A model generated the notes under the pieces. That model saw only the letters and a list, made by a program, of their open reading frames with translations, ran no database searches and had not been told where the DNA came from. Both the position numbers and the translations under genes were made by a program. This document shows, one piece after another, positions 13,792-20,890 of a stretch of DNA of 20,959 nt (the stretch's first letter is position 1; each line of letters opens with the position of its first letter). This DNA is from RGIG6353 sp045535585 (GTDB taxonomy: Bacteria > Bacillota > Clostridia > Oscillospirales > SIG627). The stretch covers positions 1 to 20,959 of the forward strand of contig JAZSLY010000095.1 in NCBI GenBank assembly GCA_045535585.1, given 5' to 3'.

Positions 13792-16617
13792 TTATTTGAT
13801 AAAGAACGAGAAATTCACCTTACCCCGTCCAAGTCTGTACTTTTCCAAAAGCTCCGGACCGCAGCTTGCAGAGCCGATGCCCGACACCTTATAGTCCACA
13901 CGGACGTTGGTCTTGCCGTTCTTTTTAAGCTCGTTTACGTGCTTCGCTTCCGTCAGCGCCTCCGAGGTGTACTGGGACACCGCAAATTCAAATTCGCGCT
14001 CTCCCACGAACTCCACTCCGCAATCCATCGTCAGCACCCGCGCTCTCGTATGGTTGCCGTGCTCCTGAGGCATTATGTAGTTTACGTATTCCTGCTCTGC
14101 ATTGCTTCTGTACCTGCCGACCCTTGCGTGTCGGCACATATCACAGTAGTTTTCCCCGTCGCCCATACCGAAATAGGTGAAGCCGTCGTTCTCTCGGTTC
14201 AGGGTAAATTCAAAGCCAAGCCTTGGCAGGAAGGGACAGTTTATTTTTTCGTTTATCTCGCCTTCAAGGGTGACTCTCACACCACCTTCAAAGAACTGAT
14301 ATTTCGTTTTGTGATATAAAAAGGGTATTCGGGAAACGCCTGCAAGACTGCCCGTAACCGTAACCGTGTTGCCCTGCATCTCGCAGGAATAGACCTTGCT
14401 GAAAAGGCGGTTCAGGTTAATGGCGCTCAAATTATCCTCAAAAAGCCCCCAGTTGTATTTGATATGCCTGTCGTTATCGGTGGGCGCACGCCAAGCGGTA
14501 AGACGCACGGGGGATGAGAGGAGCTCTTCACCCTGCTTTACGATAGAGGTGATGCTTCCCGTCCTCTTGCAAATGGTATATCTCGTGTCTGCCGTTTCGG
14601 CACAGATGCTTTTTCCGTCGTCAAGAAGGCAAAGGGCGTCGCCTTCCTCCACCTTTACCTCCACGCTTCTTATTTCGTGCTGAATAAAGCCACGCTCATA
14701 GTCTCCGTCAAGCTGAATAACGTTGAGATAAACGCCCAGCGTGCACTCTGCGTCGGGGGTGAAGGGCAGGTCGAACTCTGCCGTTTCGTGAGGGGGCAGG
14801 TCAAAGACGCGAATTGCGCTTTCCACCACCTTGCCGTCCACCACCTTTTCAAGCCTGAACTGATATTTGTTAAGGTTTGTAAAGTCGTAATAGTTGGTCA
14901 GGCGGATTTTGCCCTCCCTATATTCACTGTTAAAGTACTGATAGGAATATTTCGCATTGTAAGAGCCTGCCTTGAAGCTTCTGTCGTAGAACACAAGTCC
15001 GTCACAGCAGAAGTTGCCGTCGTGGGTCAGCTCACCGAAATCTCCGCCGTAAAGCGGAACGCCGTCCTTTATAACGGTATGGTCTGCCCACTCCCAGATG
15101 CATCCTCCGATAAACTTGGGATACTTATACATAAGCTCCATATAATCGTAGACGTCACCCGGTCCGTTGCCCATAGCGTGCGCATACTCGCAAAGGAATA
15201 TGGGGTATGGGATAGACTCGTTATTTATGAAATCCTTTTCCAACGCTATCGTTCCGATATACATACGGGAAACTACGTCGGCAACGCCGTGATAGCCCTT
15301 CCTTGACGAGTCCTCACAGTGTATAAGGCGCGTGGGGTCTTTTTCTCGCAGGTAGGATATCATCTTCTTGTGATTTATTCCGTGTCCGCTTTCGTTGCCC
15401 GTGGACCACATAATGACACAGGGGTGGTTTTTGTCCCTCTCGTACATTCTTTCGGCACGCTCCACGAAGGAATTTTCCCACTCGGGCATACTGTGTATCC
15501 AATCCTCAGGGTGCTCTGCGTCATCCCAAGCGTATCCCGTGTTTCTCGCAACGAAGCCGTGAGTCTCGATATCCGTCTCGTCTATTACGTAGAAGCCCAT
15601 CTCGTCACACATATTCAAAAATTCAGGCGTGGGCGGATAGTGAGAGGTACGCACCGTGTTTATATTGAGCTCCTTCATTTTTTCAAGGTCCTCTCTCAAT
15701 TCCCCGTCGCTCATAACGTATCCGCGGTAGGCGTTGGTGTCGTGGTGGTTGACACCCTTCAATTTTACGCTGACGCCGTTTATCAAAAGCTCGTATTCGT
15801 CGGATACCGATATTTCACGCATACCAACCTTGATTGGAATGAATTCACTCTCTCCCTTAACTACCACCGTGTATAAATATGGGTTTTCCGCATTCCAGAG
15901 GATAGGCTTTGTCAGGTCTGCCACCTTGTTTTCTCCGTCGTATATCGTATAATCCTTTGCGGAGACTATAATGCTTTTCGTGTCAGCCTTGACGCTGATA
16001 TCCCTCAAGTGTCCTTTCTCTCTCGACAAAAGGTAAACGTCACGGAAAATTCCGCTGAATCTGAAAAAGTCCTGGTCCTCAAGGTAGCTTCCGCTGCACC
16101 ACTTGAACACCTTTGCCTCAAGGGTGTTTTCACCCTCCTGAACGAAGAGGGATATATCAAACTCCGCTTGCAGATGAGAGCCCTCGGAAAAGCCTACGTA
16201 CTCTCCGTTTATATAGAGATAGATGCAGGAGCTTACTCCCTCGAAAACGATATAGGTCTCCCTTTTTGCCCAATTGCCGTCAAGGGTAAAGGAGGTATTG
16301 TATACTCCGCAGGGGTTTGAGTCGGGCACGTAGGGCGGGTCAATGGGGAAGGGGTAGTTGGAATTGGTATAGCATATTTTGTCATAGCCGTGTATCTGCC
16401 AGCAGGACGGAACGGGAATGGTGTCCCACTCGTCCACCGCCTCGGCAACGCCGTCTTCAAAATACTTGAAGCGCCAGTCTCCGTTGAGAAGTCTGTAAAA
16501 TGCAGAATCCTCTCTCTTGCCTGCAAGCGCCTTTTCAAGAGAGTCGTAGGGAATATAGTACGCCCTTTGAGGCTCTCTTCCTTCGCTGATTTTGTCAAGT
16601 CTTTCGTATTCTCTCAT
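13792..16617 (-). CDS. lacZ: GH2 beta-galactosidase, LacZ type
   Basis: 941 residues. LacZ-type GH2 enzymes hydrolyse terminal beta-galactosides. Domain order: sugar-binding jelly roll (about 40-195, with PVPSCWQIHGYD and NYPFPIDPP), Ig-like domain, TIM barrel (about 275-575), and C-terminal beta-sandwich domains including the beta-galactosidase small chain (about 680-940). Acid/base E409 is in STGNESGHG and nucleophile E477 in LCEYAHAMGNGPG; VRTSHYP at 322-328 and ETDIETHG at 347-354 are also intact. The first Ig-like domain between RDVYLL (192-197) and LWNAENPYLY (240-249) is only ~45 residues, about half the usual size. No signal peptide, so cytoplasmic. AGAGGG precedes the ATG, 14 nt after the DUF4886 stop. 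Family is certain; specificity for a beta-galactoside is likely but unproven. Confidence 0.92.
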   Translation of the reverse strand: MREYERLDKISEGREPQRAYYIPYDSLEKALAGKREDSAFYRLLNGDWRFKYFEDGVAEAVDEWDTIPVPSCWQIHGYDKICYTNSNYPFPIDPPYVPDSNPCGVYNTSFTLDGNWAKRETYIVFEGVSSCIYLYINGEYVGFSEGSHLQAEFDISLFVQEGENTLEAKVFKWCSGSYLEDQDFFRFSGIFRDVYLLSREKGHLRDISVKADTKSIIVSAKDYTIYDGENKVADLTKPILWNAENPYLYTVVVKGESEFIPIKVGMREISVSDEYELLINGVSVKLKGVNHHDTNAYRGYVMSDGELREDLEKMKELNINTVRTSHYPPTPEFLNMCDEMGFYVIDETDIETHGFVARNTGYAWDDAEHPEDWIHSMPEWENSFVERAERMYERDKNHPCVIMWSTGNESGHGINHKKMISYLREKDPTRLIHCEDSSRKGYHGVADVVSRMYIGTIALEKDFINNESIPYPIFLCEYAHAMGNGPGDVYDYMELMYKYPKFIGGCIWEWADHTVIKDGVPLYGGDFGELTHDGNFCCDGLVFYDRSFKAGSYNAKYSYQYFNSEYREGKIRLTNYYDFTNLNKYQFRLEKVVDGKVVESAIRVFDLPPHETAEFDLPFTPDAECTLGVYLNVIQLDGDYERGFIQHEIRSVEVKVEEGDALCLLDDGKSICAETADTRYTICKRTGSITSIVKQGEELLSSPVRLTAWRAPTDNDRHIKYNWGLFEDNLSAINLNRLFSKVYSCEMQGNTVTVTGSLAGVSRIPFLYHKTKYQFFEGGVRVTLEGEINEKINCPFLPRLGFEFTLNRENDGFTYFGMGDGENYCDMCRHARVGRYRSNAEQEYVNYIMPQEHGNHTRARVLTMDCGVEFVGEREFEFAVSQYTSEALTEAKHVNELKKNGKTNVRVDYKVSGIGSASCGPELLEKYRLGRGKVNFSFFIK

Positions 16618-16631
16618 TTGCGTGCCCTCTT

Positions 16632-17360
16632 TTATATATTTTTTACGGTTTCACTTACACTTTCCTTTGCCAGCGCAATTTCACGCTCGCTGACCTCTTC
16701 GTCAAGGTCGGCAAAGGTGTTTTCTGTTATATCGTTTCCCGACAGAACGGAATACCACAGAAGTCCCACGGTGTACCTGCCAAGCCCGTAGCTTAAATGG
16801 TAAGTGTCGCGGTGCACTTTTTCCACGCCCTTTGAAATAAGCCTCTCTAAAGCCTCACCCGAGGGGATTATCATATCGGCGCCCACGTCCTTCGCCGCCT
16901 TCTCATACGCCTTCTCGACGTCGGTAAACATATCGGCGTGGCTCTTATAGCCCAATTCTTTCACGAGGCGCTCCGAGCCCTCCTCATATGCCCATGTCTG
17001 ATGTATGGCAAGCTTCGCCTTTGGCGCAAATTTTCTCACGTAGGACACAAGCTCGTTCAGGTACGGCTGATAGGTGTCGTAATTCACGGAAAAGCCACTC
17101 ACCTGCTGAAGCGTGATAATGTCCCAGTCTCTATTTAAAAGCGCCTCCTTCAGCGACACGAAGAAGCCCGAGCGCTCTCCGTTGACTTCAAGCTCGTAGG
17201 CACGCTCCTCGCTTAACATATTTCTATGGTGACGGGAGAGGGCGCATCCTCCTATATAAAGGTTGACGGTGGTAAGGGCAAAGCCGTCCGCCCTTGCAAT
17301 TCTATGTATATATCTTTGTGCATCCATTGAAAAGCTGTTGCCGATTGATAAAACGTTCAT
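16632..17360 (-). CDS. DUF4886 SGNH-hydrolase-like protein
   Basis: 242 residues of the DUF4886 family, which has an SGNH-hydrolase fold like carbohydrate and lipid esterases. The nucleophile block is IGNSFSMD with S9; the oxyanion Gly is in YIGGCAL (about 35-41); QQVSG at 85-89 and HQTWAYEEGS at 120-129 are family-typical; the catalytic Asp and His are D185 and H188 in RDTYHLS. No signal peptide is visible, so it should act in the cytoplasm on an imported substrate, perhaps removing an ester-linked substituent before or alongside the beta-galactosidase. Its start codon overlaps the regulator's stop (ATGA), with AAGGAG about 11 nt upstream inside the regulator gene. True substrate is unknown for the family. 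Confidence 0.83.
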   Translation of the reverse strand: MNVLSIGNSFSMDAQRYIHRIARADGFALTTVNLYIGGCALSRHHRNMLSEERAYELEVNGERSGFFVSLKEALLNRDWDIITLQQVSGFSVNYDTYQPYLNELVSYVRKFAPKAKLAIHQTWAYEEGSERLVKELGYKSHADMFTDVEKAYEKAAKDVGADMIIPSGEALERLISKGVEKVHRDTYHLSYGLGRYTVGLLWYSVLSGNDITENTFADLDEEVSEREIALAKESVSETVKNI

Positions 17361-18133
17361 TGTATCTGTGCTCCTTTTTTGTTTATTTTAGAGGGGGAGT
17401 ATCCGTATATTTTTTTAAAAGCCTTGCTGAAATACAACGGGTCGTTGTAGCCCACAGACTCCGCCACCTCTCCAATGGTCATATAGTCACCGCTTTCTAT
17501 AACCGACTTTGCCAGGGAGATGCGCTCCTTCACTACGTATTCCTGAGGGGTCATATTGAACCTTGACTCGAATATCCTTCTGAAATAGGTGTCCGAAATT
17601 CCGCAAAGCTTGTGCAGGGCGTTTATCTTAAAGTCTCCGTCGTATATGTGCTTTTTCATATACTCTACGGCAGGGTCTATCAAATGGTAACGGTTTTTGT
17701 CAAGGCTTTGCAGGTGCTCTATTTTAGAAACGTAGGACAAAAGGTCAAAAAAGACGGATTGACATTTATACTTGTCCGACGCGTCACCGAATCGCCACTG
17801 CTCCGAAAAGCTCTGAAAAATGTGGCTTGCGCCGTGAAAATTATCAAGAGAATATACGGCAGGCTCAGCGTTTTCAAAATCCGCTTCAAAATTTATAGAG
17901 ATGTAAAGGTTGTTTTCCTGCTCTGTTTTAGAATATTTGTAGGATACACCCTTGGGCAAAAATATCATTTCACCTTCCTTTACGCAAAGGTGTTTATCAC
18001 CGAAGAAATAGTCCGTGCTTCCCCCCAGCTTTATTATAAAGCCGTGGCTTGCCCTGGCGTTGATTTCGCCGTAGGACTTAACCTCTCCGTGAAAGGAAGA
18101 AATAACTCTTATATTTTTAATATAATCAAACAT
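17357..18133 (-). CDS. AraC-family transcriptional regulator
   Basis: 258 residues. The N-terminal part (about 15-110) is an AraC-type cupin sensing domain (for example HGFIIKLGGSTDYFFG and MIFLPKGVSYKYS). The C-terminal part (about 155-252) has the double helix-turn-helix: first helix pair 168-190 (INALHKLCGISDTYFRRIF), second 217-240 ending in YFSKAFKKIYGYSPSKI, the AraC signature. It is the first gene of the operon and overlaps the next gene by 4 nt, so it probably controls its own operon in response to a sugar or related ligand. GGGAG lies 8 nt before the ATG. A near-consensus promoter sits about 35 nt upstream; no operator repeat could be defined with confidence. Confidence 0.92.
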   Translation of the reverse strand: MFDYIKNIRVISSFHGEVKSYGEINARASHGFIIKLGGSTDYFFGDKHLCVKEGEMIFLPKGVSYKYSKTEQENNLYISINFEADFENAEPAVYSLDNFHGASHIFQSFSEQWRFGDASDKYKCQSVFFDLLSYVSKIEHLQSLDKNRYHLIDPAVEYMKKHIYDGDFKINALHKLCGISDTYFRRIFESRFNMTPQEYVVKERISLAKSVIESGDYMTIGEVAESVGYNDPLYFSKAFKKIYGYSPSKINKKGAQIQ

Positions 18134-18168
18134 AGCTTTTCTCCCGAACTTTGAATTGCTTTGTAAGA

Positions 18169-18197
18169 ATTATACCACCAACAAACGAAAACTGCAA
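18169..18197 (-). promoter_or_regulatory. Sigma-A promoter of the AraC-led operon
   Basis: On the minus strand, -35 TTGCAG (18197-18192), a 17-bp spacer and -10 TATAAT (18174-18169). The expected start near 18162 gives a leader of about 30 nt holding the GGGAG site. The -10 region shares the string TGGTGGTATAATT with the mscS promoter. The -35 is weaker than consensus, which suits activation by the AraC-type protein. Confidence 0.75.
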
Positions 18198-18310
18198 TAG
18201 CATATCTGCCATTTCGTCTGTTAAAATTGGTTTTCAGCATTCGTAAAGGCTACACTTACCGAAGCCAATGAACAAGAGGTTTTTGAGCTCTGATATATTG
18301 CACGCTGACC

Positions 18311-18348
18311 AAAAGGGCAGAGAACGATTCAAAATTCTCTGCCCTTTT
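18311..18348 (-). terminator. Rho-independent terminator after mscS
   Basis: AAAAGGGCAGAGAA (18311-18324) pairs perfectly with TTCTCTGCCCTTTT (18335-18348), a 14-bp stem with a 10-nt loop, about 10 nt past the mscS stop. T runs occur at both ends, so it can work in both directions. It separates mscS from the operon promoter. Confidence 0.85.
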
Positions 18349-18357
18349 ATATGTATT

Positions 18358-19164
18358 TTATTGTTTTACGTGAACGTCAAGCTGATTGAACGGGATTTCG
18401 ATGCCTTCCTTGTCAAACGCTGTCTTAACCGATTCAAGAAGGTCAAAATGCACCTGCCAGTAATTTTCGGATTTCACCCATACCCTTGTAACAATATCTA
18501 TGCTGCTGGCGTTATGGGCACATACTCTCACGGTGAAAGCTGGGTTCTTGAGAATCAGCTCGTGACTTTCGCAGATTTCGGTAATAATGTCCTTTGCCTT
18601 TGAAAAGTCGTTGGAATAGCTGATAGAGAAGGTGTGGTCAACCCTTCTTGTATCTTTCTCCGAGTAGTTTACAATATTACCCGACGAAAGCGCTCCGTTG
18701 GGAATGTAAATTACCTTGTTGTCGGGAGTAATGATTTTTGTGCTTATTATGTGAATATCCTCTACCGTTCCCGAATAACCCTGTGCTTCAATAAAGTCGT
18801 CCACTTTGAACGGGCGGGTTATTATCAGAAGAACTCCTCCGGCAAGGTTTGAAAGAGCGCCGTTGACTGCCAGACCGGCACAGACGCCCAGCGAGGTAAC
18901 GAGAGCTGTGATTCCGCTTGTGTCAATGCCTACGAAGCCTACAAGACAAATTGCAACGAGGCACTTTAATCCAATCTTGAAAACGTAGGCAATGGTTTTT
19001 GAAATTGTTTTGTCAACCTTTTTGTTTTCCATAGCCGACAAAATTTTCTTTGAAAAGAAGTTAATCAGCTTAAAGGAAATGAACAAAACGAACAACGCGA
19101 CAATGAGACGTAAGCCTGAGGTTGTGACCCAGCTTAAAACGGCGTCAAGTATTTTTTCTAACAT
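18358..19164 (-). CDS. mscS: Small-conductance mechanosensitive channel, MscS family
   Basis: 268 residues. MscS channels open under membrane tension and release solutes on osmotic downshock. Three membrane helices are seen: about 15-36, 58-80 and the pore helix 84-113. The pore helix carries the Gly/Ala pattern GVCAGLAVNGALSNLAGG and leads into RPFKVDDFIEAQGYSGTVEDI, the conserved start of the beta domain; a C-terminal alpha/beta domain completes a minimal-size MscS. I chose the ATG at 19164 because AAGGAG lies about 11 nt upstream; a longer frame beginning at 19212 would add a basic 16-residue tail and start inside the leader repeats. It is transcribed alone from a perfect-consensus promoter through a ~275-nt repeat-rich leader and ends at a strong terminator. 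Confidence 0.92.
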   Translation of the reverse strand: MLEKILDAVLSWVTTSGLRLIVALFVLFISFKLINFFSKKILSAMENKKVDKTISKTIAYVFKIGLKCLVAICLVGFVGIDTSGITALVTSLGVCAGLAVNGALSNLAGGVLLIITRPFKVDDFIEAQGYSGTVEDIHIISTKIITPDNKVIYIPNGALSSGNIVNYSEKDTRRVDHTFSISYSNDFSKAKDIITEICESHELILKNPAFTVRVCAHNASSIDIVTRVWVKSENYWQVHFDLLESVKTAFDKEGIEIPFNQLDVHVKQ

Positions 19165-19196
19165 TTCTTTTTTTCTCCTTATTATATACGTATTAT

Positions 19197-19216
19197 TGCG
19201 TTGCATAAGCAACGCA
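19197..19216. repeat. 8-bp hairpin in the mscS leader
   Basis: TGCGTTGC (19197-19204) pairs perfectly with GCAACGCA (19209-19216) across ATAA. It abuts the first GCGATATA unit and lies about 15 nt from the mscS ribosome binding site. No U tract follows on the minus strand, so it is not a standard terminator. It is probably the terminal unit of the repeat array. Confidence 0.7.
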
Positions 19217-19398
19217 GCGATATAAATTCCTGACGGAATTTGCGATATATCCTTGCGTATGCGATATACCTAAAGGTGCGATATGTCCCTTCAGGACGAG
19301 AAAAGGGAATTTATATTATATCGCAACGGAGCAAAGCGGAGTTATATCGCATTTGAACAGAGTGAAAATATATCGCACGAACAGAGTGAGTATATCGC
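19217..19398. repeat. Palindromic array of GCGATATA units
   Basis: Four units read GCGATATA or GCGATATG (19217, 19242, 19261, 19278) and four read the inverse TATATCGC (19317, 19343, 19369, 19391), spaced 17-26 bp apart. The two half-arrays face each other around about 19300. Short hairpins fill several spacers, for example AAATTCC/GGAATTT at 19224-19241. The right half also has an 11-bp direct repeat, GAACAGAGTGA, at 19355-19365 and 19379-19389. The whole array would be transcribed as the mscS leader. It does not look like CRISPR, because repeats are short and spacers are not uniform. Confidence 0.85.
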
Positions 19399-19444
19399 CA
19401 AAATAAGTTGCATCTAAACCTTATGCCTCGCAACTATACGACCA

Positions 19445-19473
19445 ATTATACCACCATTGTCGCTTTTTGTCAA
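19445..19473 (-). promoter_or_regulatory. Perfect-consensus promoter of mscS
   Basis: On the minus strand, TTGACA (19473-19468), exactly 17 bp, TATAAT (19450-19445). Start near 19438, about 275 nt before the mscS ATG, so the leader RNA includes the entire GCGATATA array and the 8-bp hairpin. Confidence 0.85.
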
Positions 19474-19655
19474 TGCTTGTTGTGTGGACAAAAGATATGA
19501 TTTTTTGAGCTTGGCGTGACAGTTTCATTCCGCAAAAGCTATTATATTTGCCCTGCGACTTTCACCGTGTAAAACGCATATCGCGAATGAGGTGAACACA
19601 CCTTGTTGTTGGGCGAAGGTAAGTATAATTCCATTGAAGCTTGCCCGAAAAAGCA

Positions 19656-19684
19656 TTGACAATATATTTGTTTAATGTTAATAT
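19656..19684 (+). promoter_or_regulatory. Sigma-A promoter of the CapA-like gene
   Basis: TTGACA (19656-19661), a 17-bp spacer and TAATAT (19679-19684). Start near 19691, giving a leader of about 35 nt with a GGGGGAG ribosome binding site 7 nt before the ATG. Confidence 0.75.
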
Positions 19685-19726
19685 GTTATCGGTGCAAAAT
19701 CAAGTTCAAAACGGGGGAGACACCTT

Positions 19727-20854
19727 ATGACAAGCATTGCATTTACGGGAGATATTGCTTTTTCCAAGTATTTTAAAGATGCGTGGCAAAATCCTGATTT
19801 TATCGACTCCAGGGTGGTTGAGTTCTTGCAAAAATCAGACTACGTCACCGCCAACGTTGAAAGTCCGCTTACTGCAGGAGACGTATCGGTTGACAGCAGT
19901 CTTACCCACGCCAGCGACCCGAGAGCCGTAAACTGTCTTAATTCGATTCACGCAAATATTTATTCCATTGCAAATAACCACGTTTTAGACTGCGGCGCAA
20001 AGGGTCTTGCCGACACCGTCCGCCTTGCAAACGAAAATAACTGCAGGATTTTTGGCGCAGGTATGAACAAAACTGAAGCCGCCACTCCCGTTATTATAGA
20101 CGAAGCAGGCGGAATAGGTATGTTTGGCGTGACTTATAAGGTGGAGGATTTTATAGAAGCGGGAGAGAATTCCCCCGGTTGCGTTATGTATACCGACACC
20201 GAAGCGATAAAAAAGAATATACGGAAGATCAAGGAGAAAAACAGATGGTGCATAGTTATTGCACACGCAGGAGAAGAGTTTTCCAGTATCCCTCTGCCCA
20301 GCGTCCGAAAGAGGTATCACGAGTTTCTCGAATACGGTGCAGATATCGTGGTGGGGCATCATCCCCACGTTACCCAGAATTACGAAACTGTGGGGGAAAA
20401 AATTATTTTCTATTCTCTTGGAAACTTTATTTTTGATACCAACTATCAGCGAATACAGAACCACACCGAATTCGGTATGCTTATCAAATTGCATTTTGAC
20501 GAAAACAAGTTTTCATGGGAGCACTTTCCCATCACCATAGACAGAGAAACCCAAAGGGTAAAGCCTTCTGCCTGCCCCGATATCTTCCGCGATATTTCTC
20601 CGAGGGAATATAGTAAGCTTCGCCCCCTCGCCGTAAAGCTTTTTTTCATAAATAACAAAAAGGCGCATTGCTTTTCCGACCCTGATTGGAAGAGCTTTAC
20701 CTCTGCGGACTGGTTCCGCCACTATAGTAACCGATTGGGAAAAGGCGCCGTAATACTTATGCACCTCGACGAAATACTCTACCACCTCCACCTGTGGAAG
20801 CGCGCCGACAAAAAGCTTTACACCTATTTGCAAAATAGCGTAAAAAAGGATTAG
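19727..20854 (+). CDS. CapA-family metallophosphatase-like protein
   Basis: 375 residues of the CapA / PgsA-like family, which has a calcineurin-type metallophosphoesterase fold and is linked to poly-gamma-glutamate synthesis in some bacilli. Motifs: FTGDIAFS with D9, ANVESPLT with E45, NNHVLDCG with N84 and H85, IAHAGEEF with H180, GHHPHVTQ with H211 and H214, and YSLGNFIFD at 229-237. Unlike secreted CapA proteins it starts directly at the fold, with no signal peptide or membrane anchor, so it should be cytoplasmic. The last ~100 residues, rich in Lys, Trp and aromatics, are not part of the core fold. It is a single-gene unit with clear promoter, site and terminator. No capB or capC is nearby, so a role in polyglutamate is unsupported. 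Confidence 0.87.
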   Translation: MTSIAFTGDIAFSKYFKDAWQNPDFIDSRVVEFLQKSDYVTANVESPLTAGDVSVDSSLTHASDPRAVNCLNSIHANIYSIANNHVLDCGAKGLADTVRLANENNCRIFGAGMNKTEAATPVIIDEAGGIGMFGVTYKVEDFIEAGENSPGCVMYTDTEAIKKNIRKIKEKNRWCIVIAHAGEEFSSIPLPSVRKRYHEFLEYGADIVVGHHPHVTQNYETVGEKIIFYSLGNFIFDTNYQRIQNHTEFGMLIKLHFDENKFSWEHFPITIDRETQRVKPSACPDIFRDISPREYSKLRPLAVKLFFINNKKAHCFSDPDWKSFTSADWFRHYSNRLGKGAVILMHLDEILYHLHLWKRADKKLYTYLQNSVKKD

Positions 20855-20859
20855 AAGAG

Positions 20860-20890
20860 AAAAACCTATCACGTGCGTGATAGGTTTTTT
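20860..20890 (+). terminator. Rho-independent terminator of the CapA-like gene
   Basis: AAAAACCTATCAC (20860-20872) pairs with GTGATAGGTTTTT (20877-20889) around a 4-nt loop, a 13-bp stem followed by a T run, 5 nt past the stop codon. The A-rich opposite arm would let it act on the minus strand too. Confidence 0.9.

Larger units (their letters stand above)
1654..18133 (-). other. Predicted 14-gene catabolic operon
   Basis: Fourteen consecutive minus-strand genes from the AraC-type regulator to the AbgB-like amidohydrolase, separated by at most 22 nt. ATGA overlaps occur between regulator and DUF4886 and between nitrilase-GDPD and YeiH; 1-nt gaps occur between YeiH and PHP and between D-aminoacylase and aminotransferase. 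No internal hairpin terminator is apparent. A strong promoter precedes the first gene and a hairpin follows the last. Co-transcription is inferred from spacing; secondary internal promoters within coding sequence cannot be excluded. Confidence 0.8.
19165..19726. other. Divergent intergenic region between mscS and capA-like gene
   Basis: 562 bp without a convincing gene. From left to right it holds the mscS ribosome binding site, an 8-bp hairpin, the GCGATATA palindromic array (19217-19398), the minus-strand mscS promoter (19445-19473), about 180 bp of unassigned sequence including a 14-bp repeat (19569-19582) and a small GAGGTG/CACCTT hairpin near 19590-19605, then the plus-strand capA-like promoter (19656-19684). 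I see no tRNA and no known riboswitch. Confidence 0.75.

Noticed and set aside
18134..18310. AraC operator repeats upstream of the operon promoter
   Set aside because: Only short 4-6 bp similarities were visible, which is not enough to define a binding site by eye.
19197..19216. Hairpin upstream of mscS as an attenuator-type terminator
   Set aside because: No U tract follows on the transcribed strand, so a standard intrinsic terminator is not supported.
19217..19398. Possible CRISPR array
   Set aside because: Repeats are only ~8 bp, occur in both orientations, spacers vary and are self-complementary, and no cas gene is present.
19590..19650. Additional plus-strand promoter around TATAAT near 19624
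   Set aside because: The only -35-like hexamer gives a 15-bp spacer, and the TTGACA-17-TAATAT pair closer to the gene is much better.
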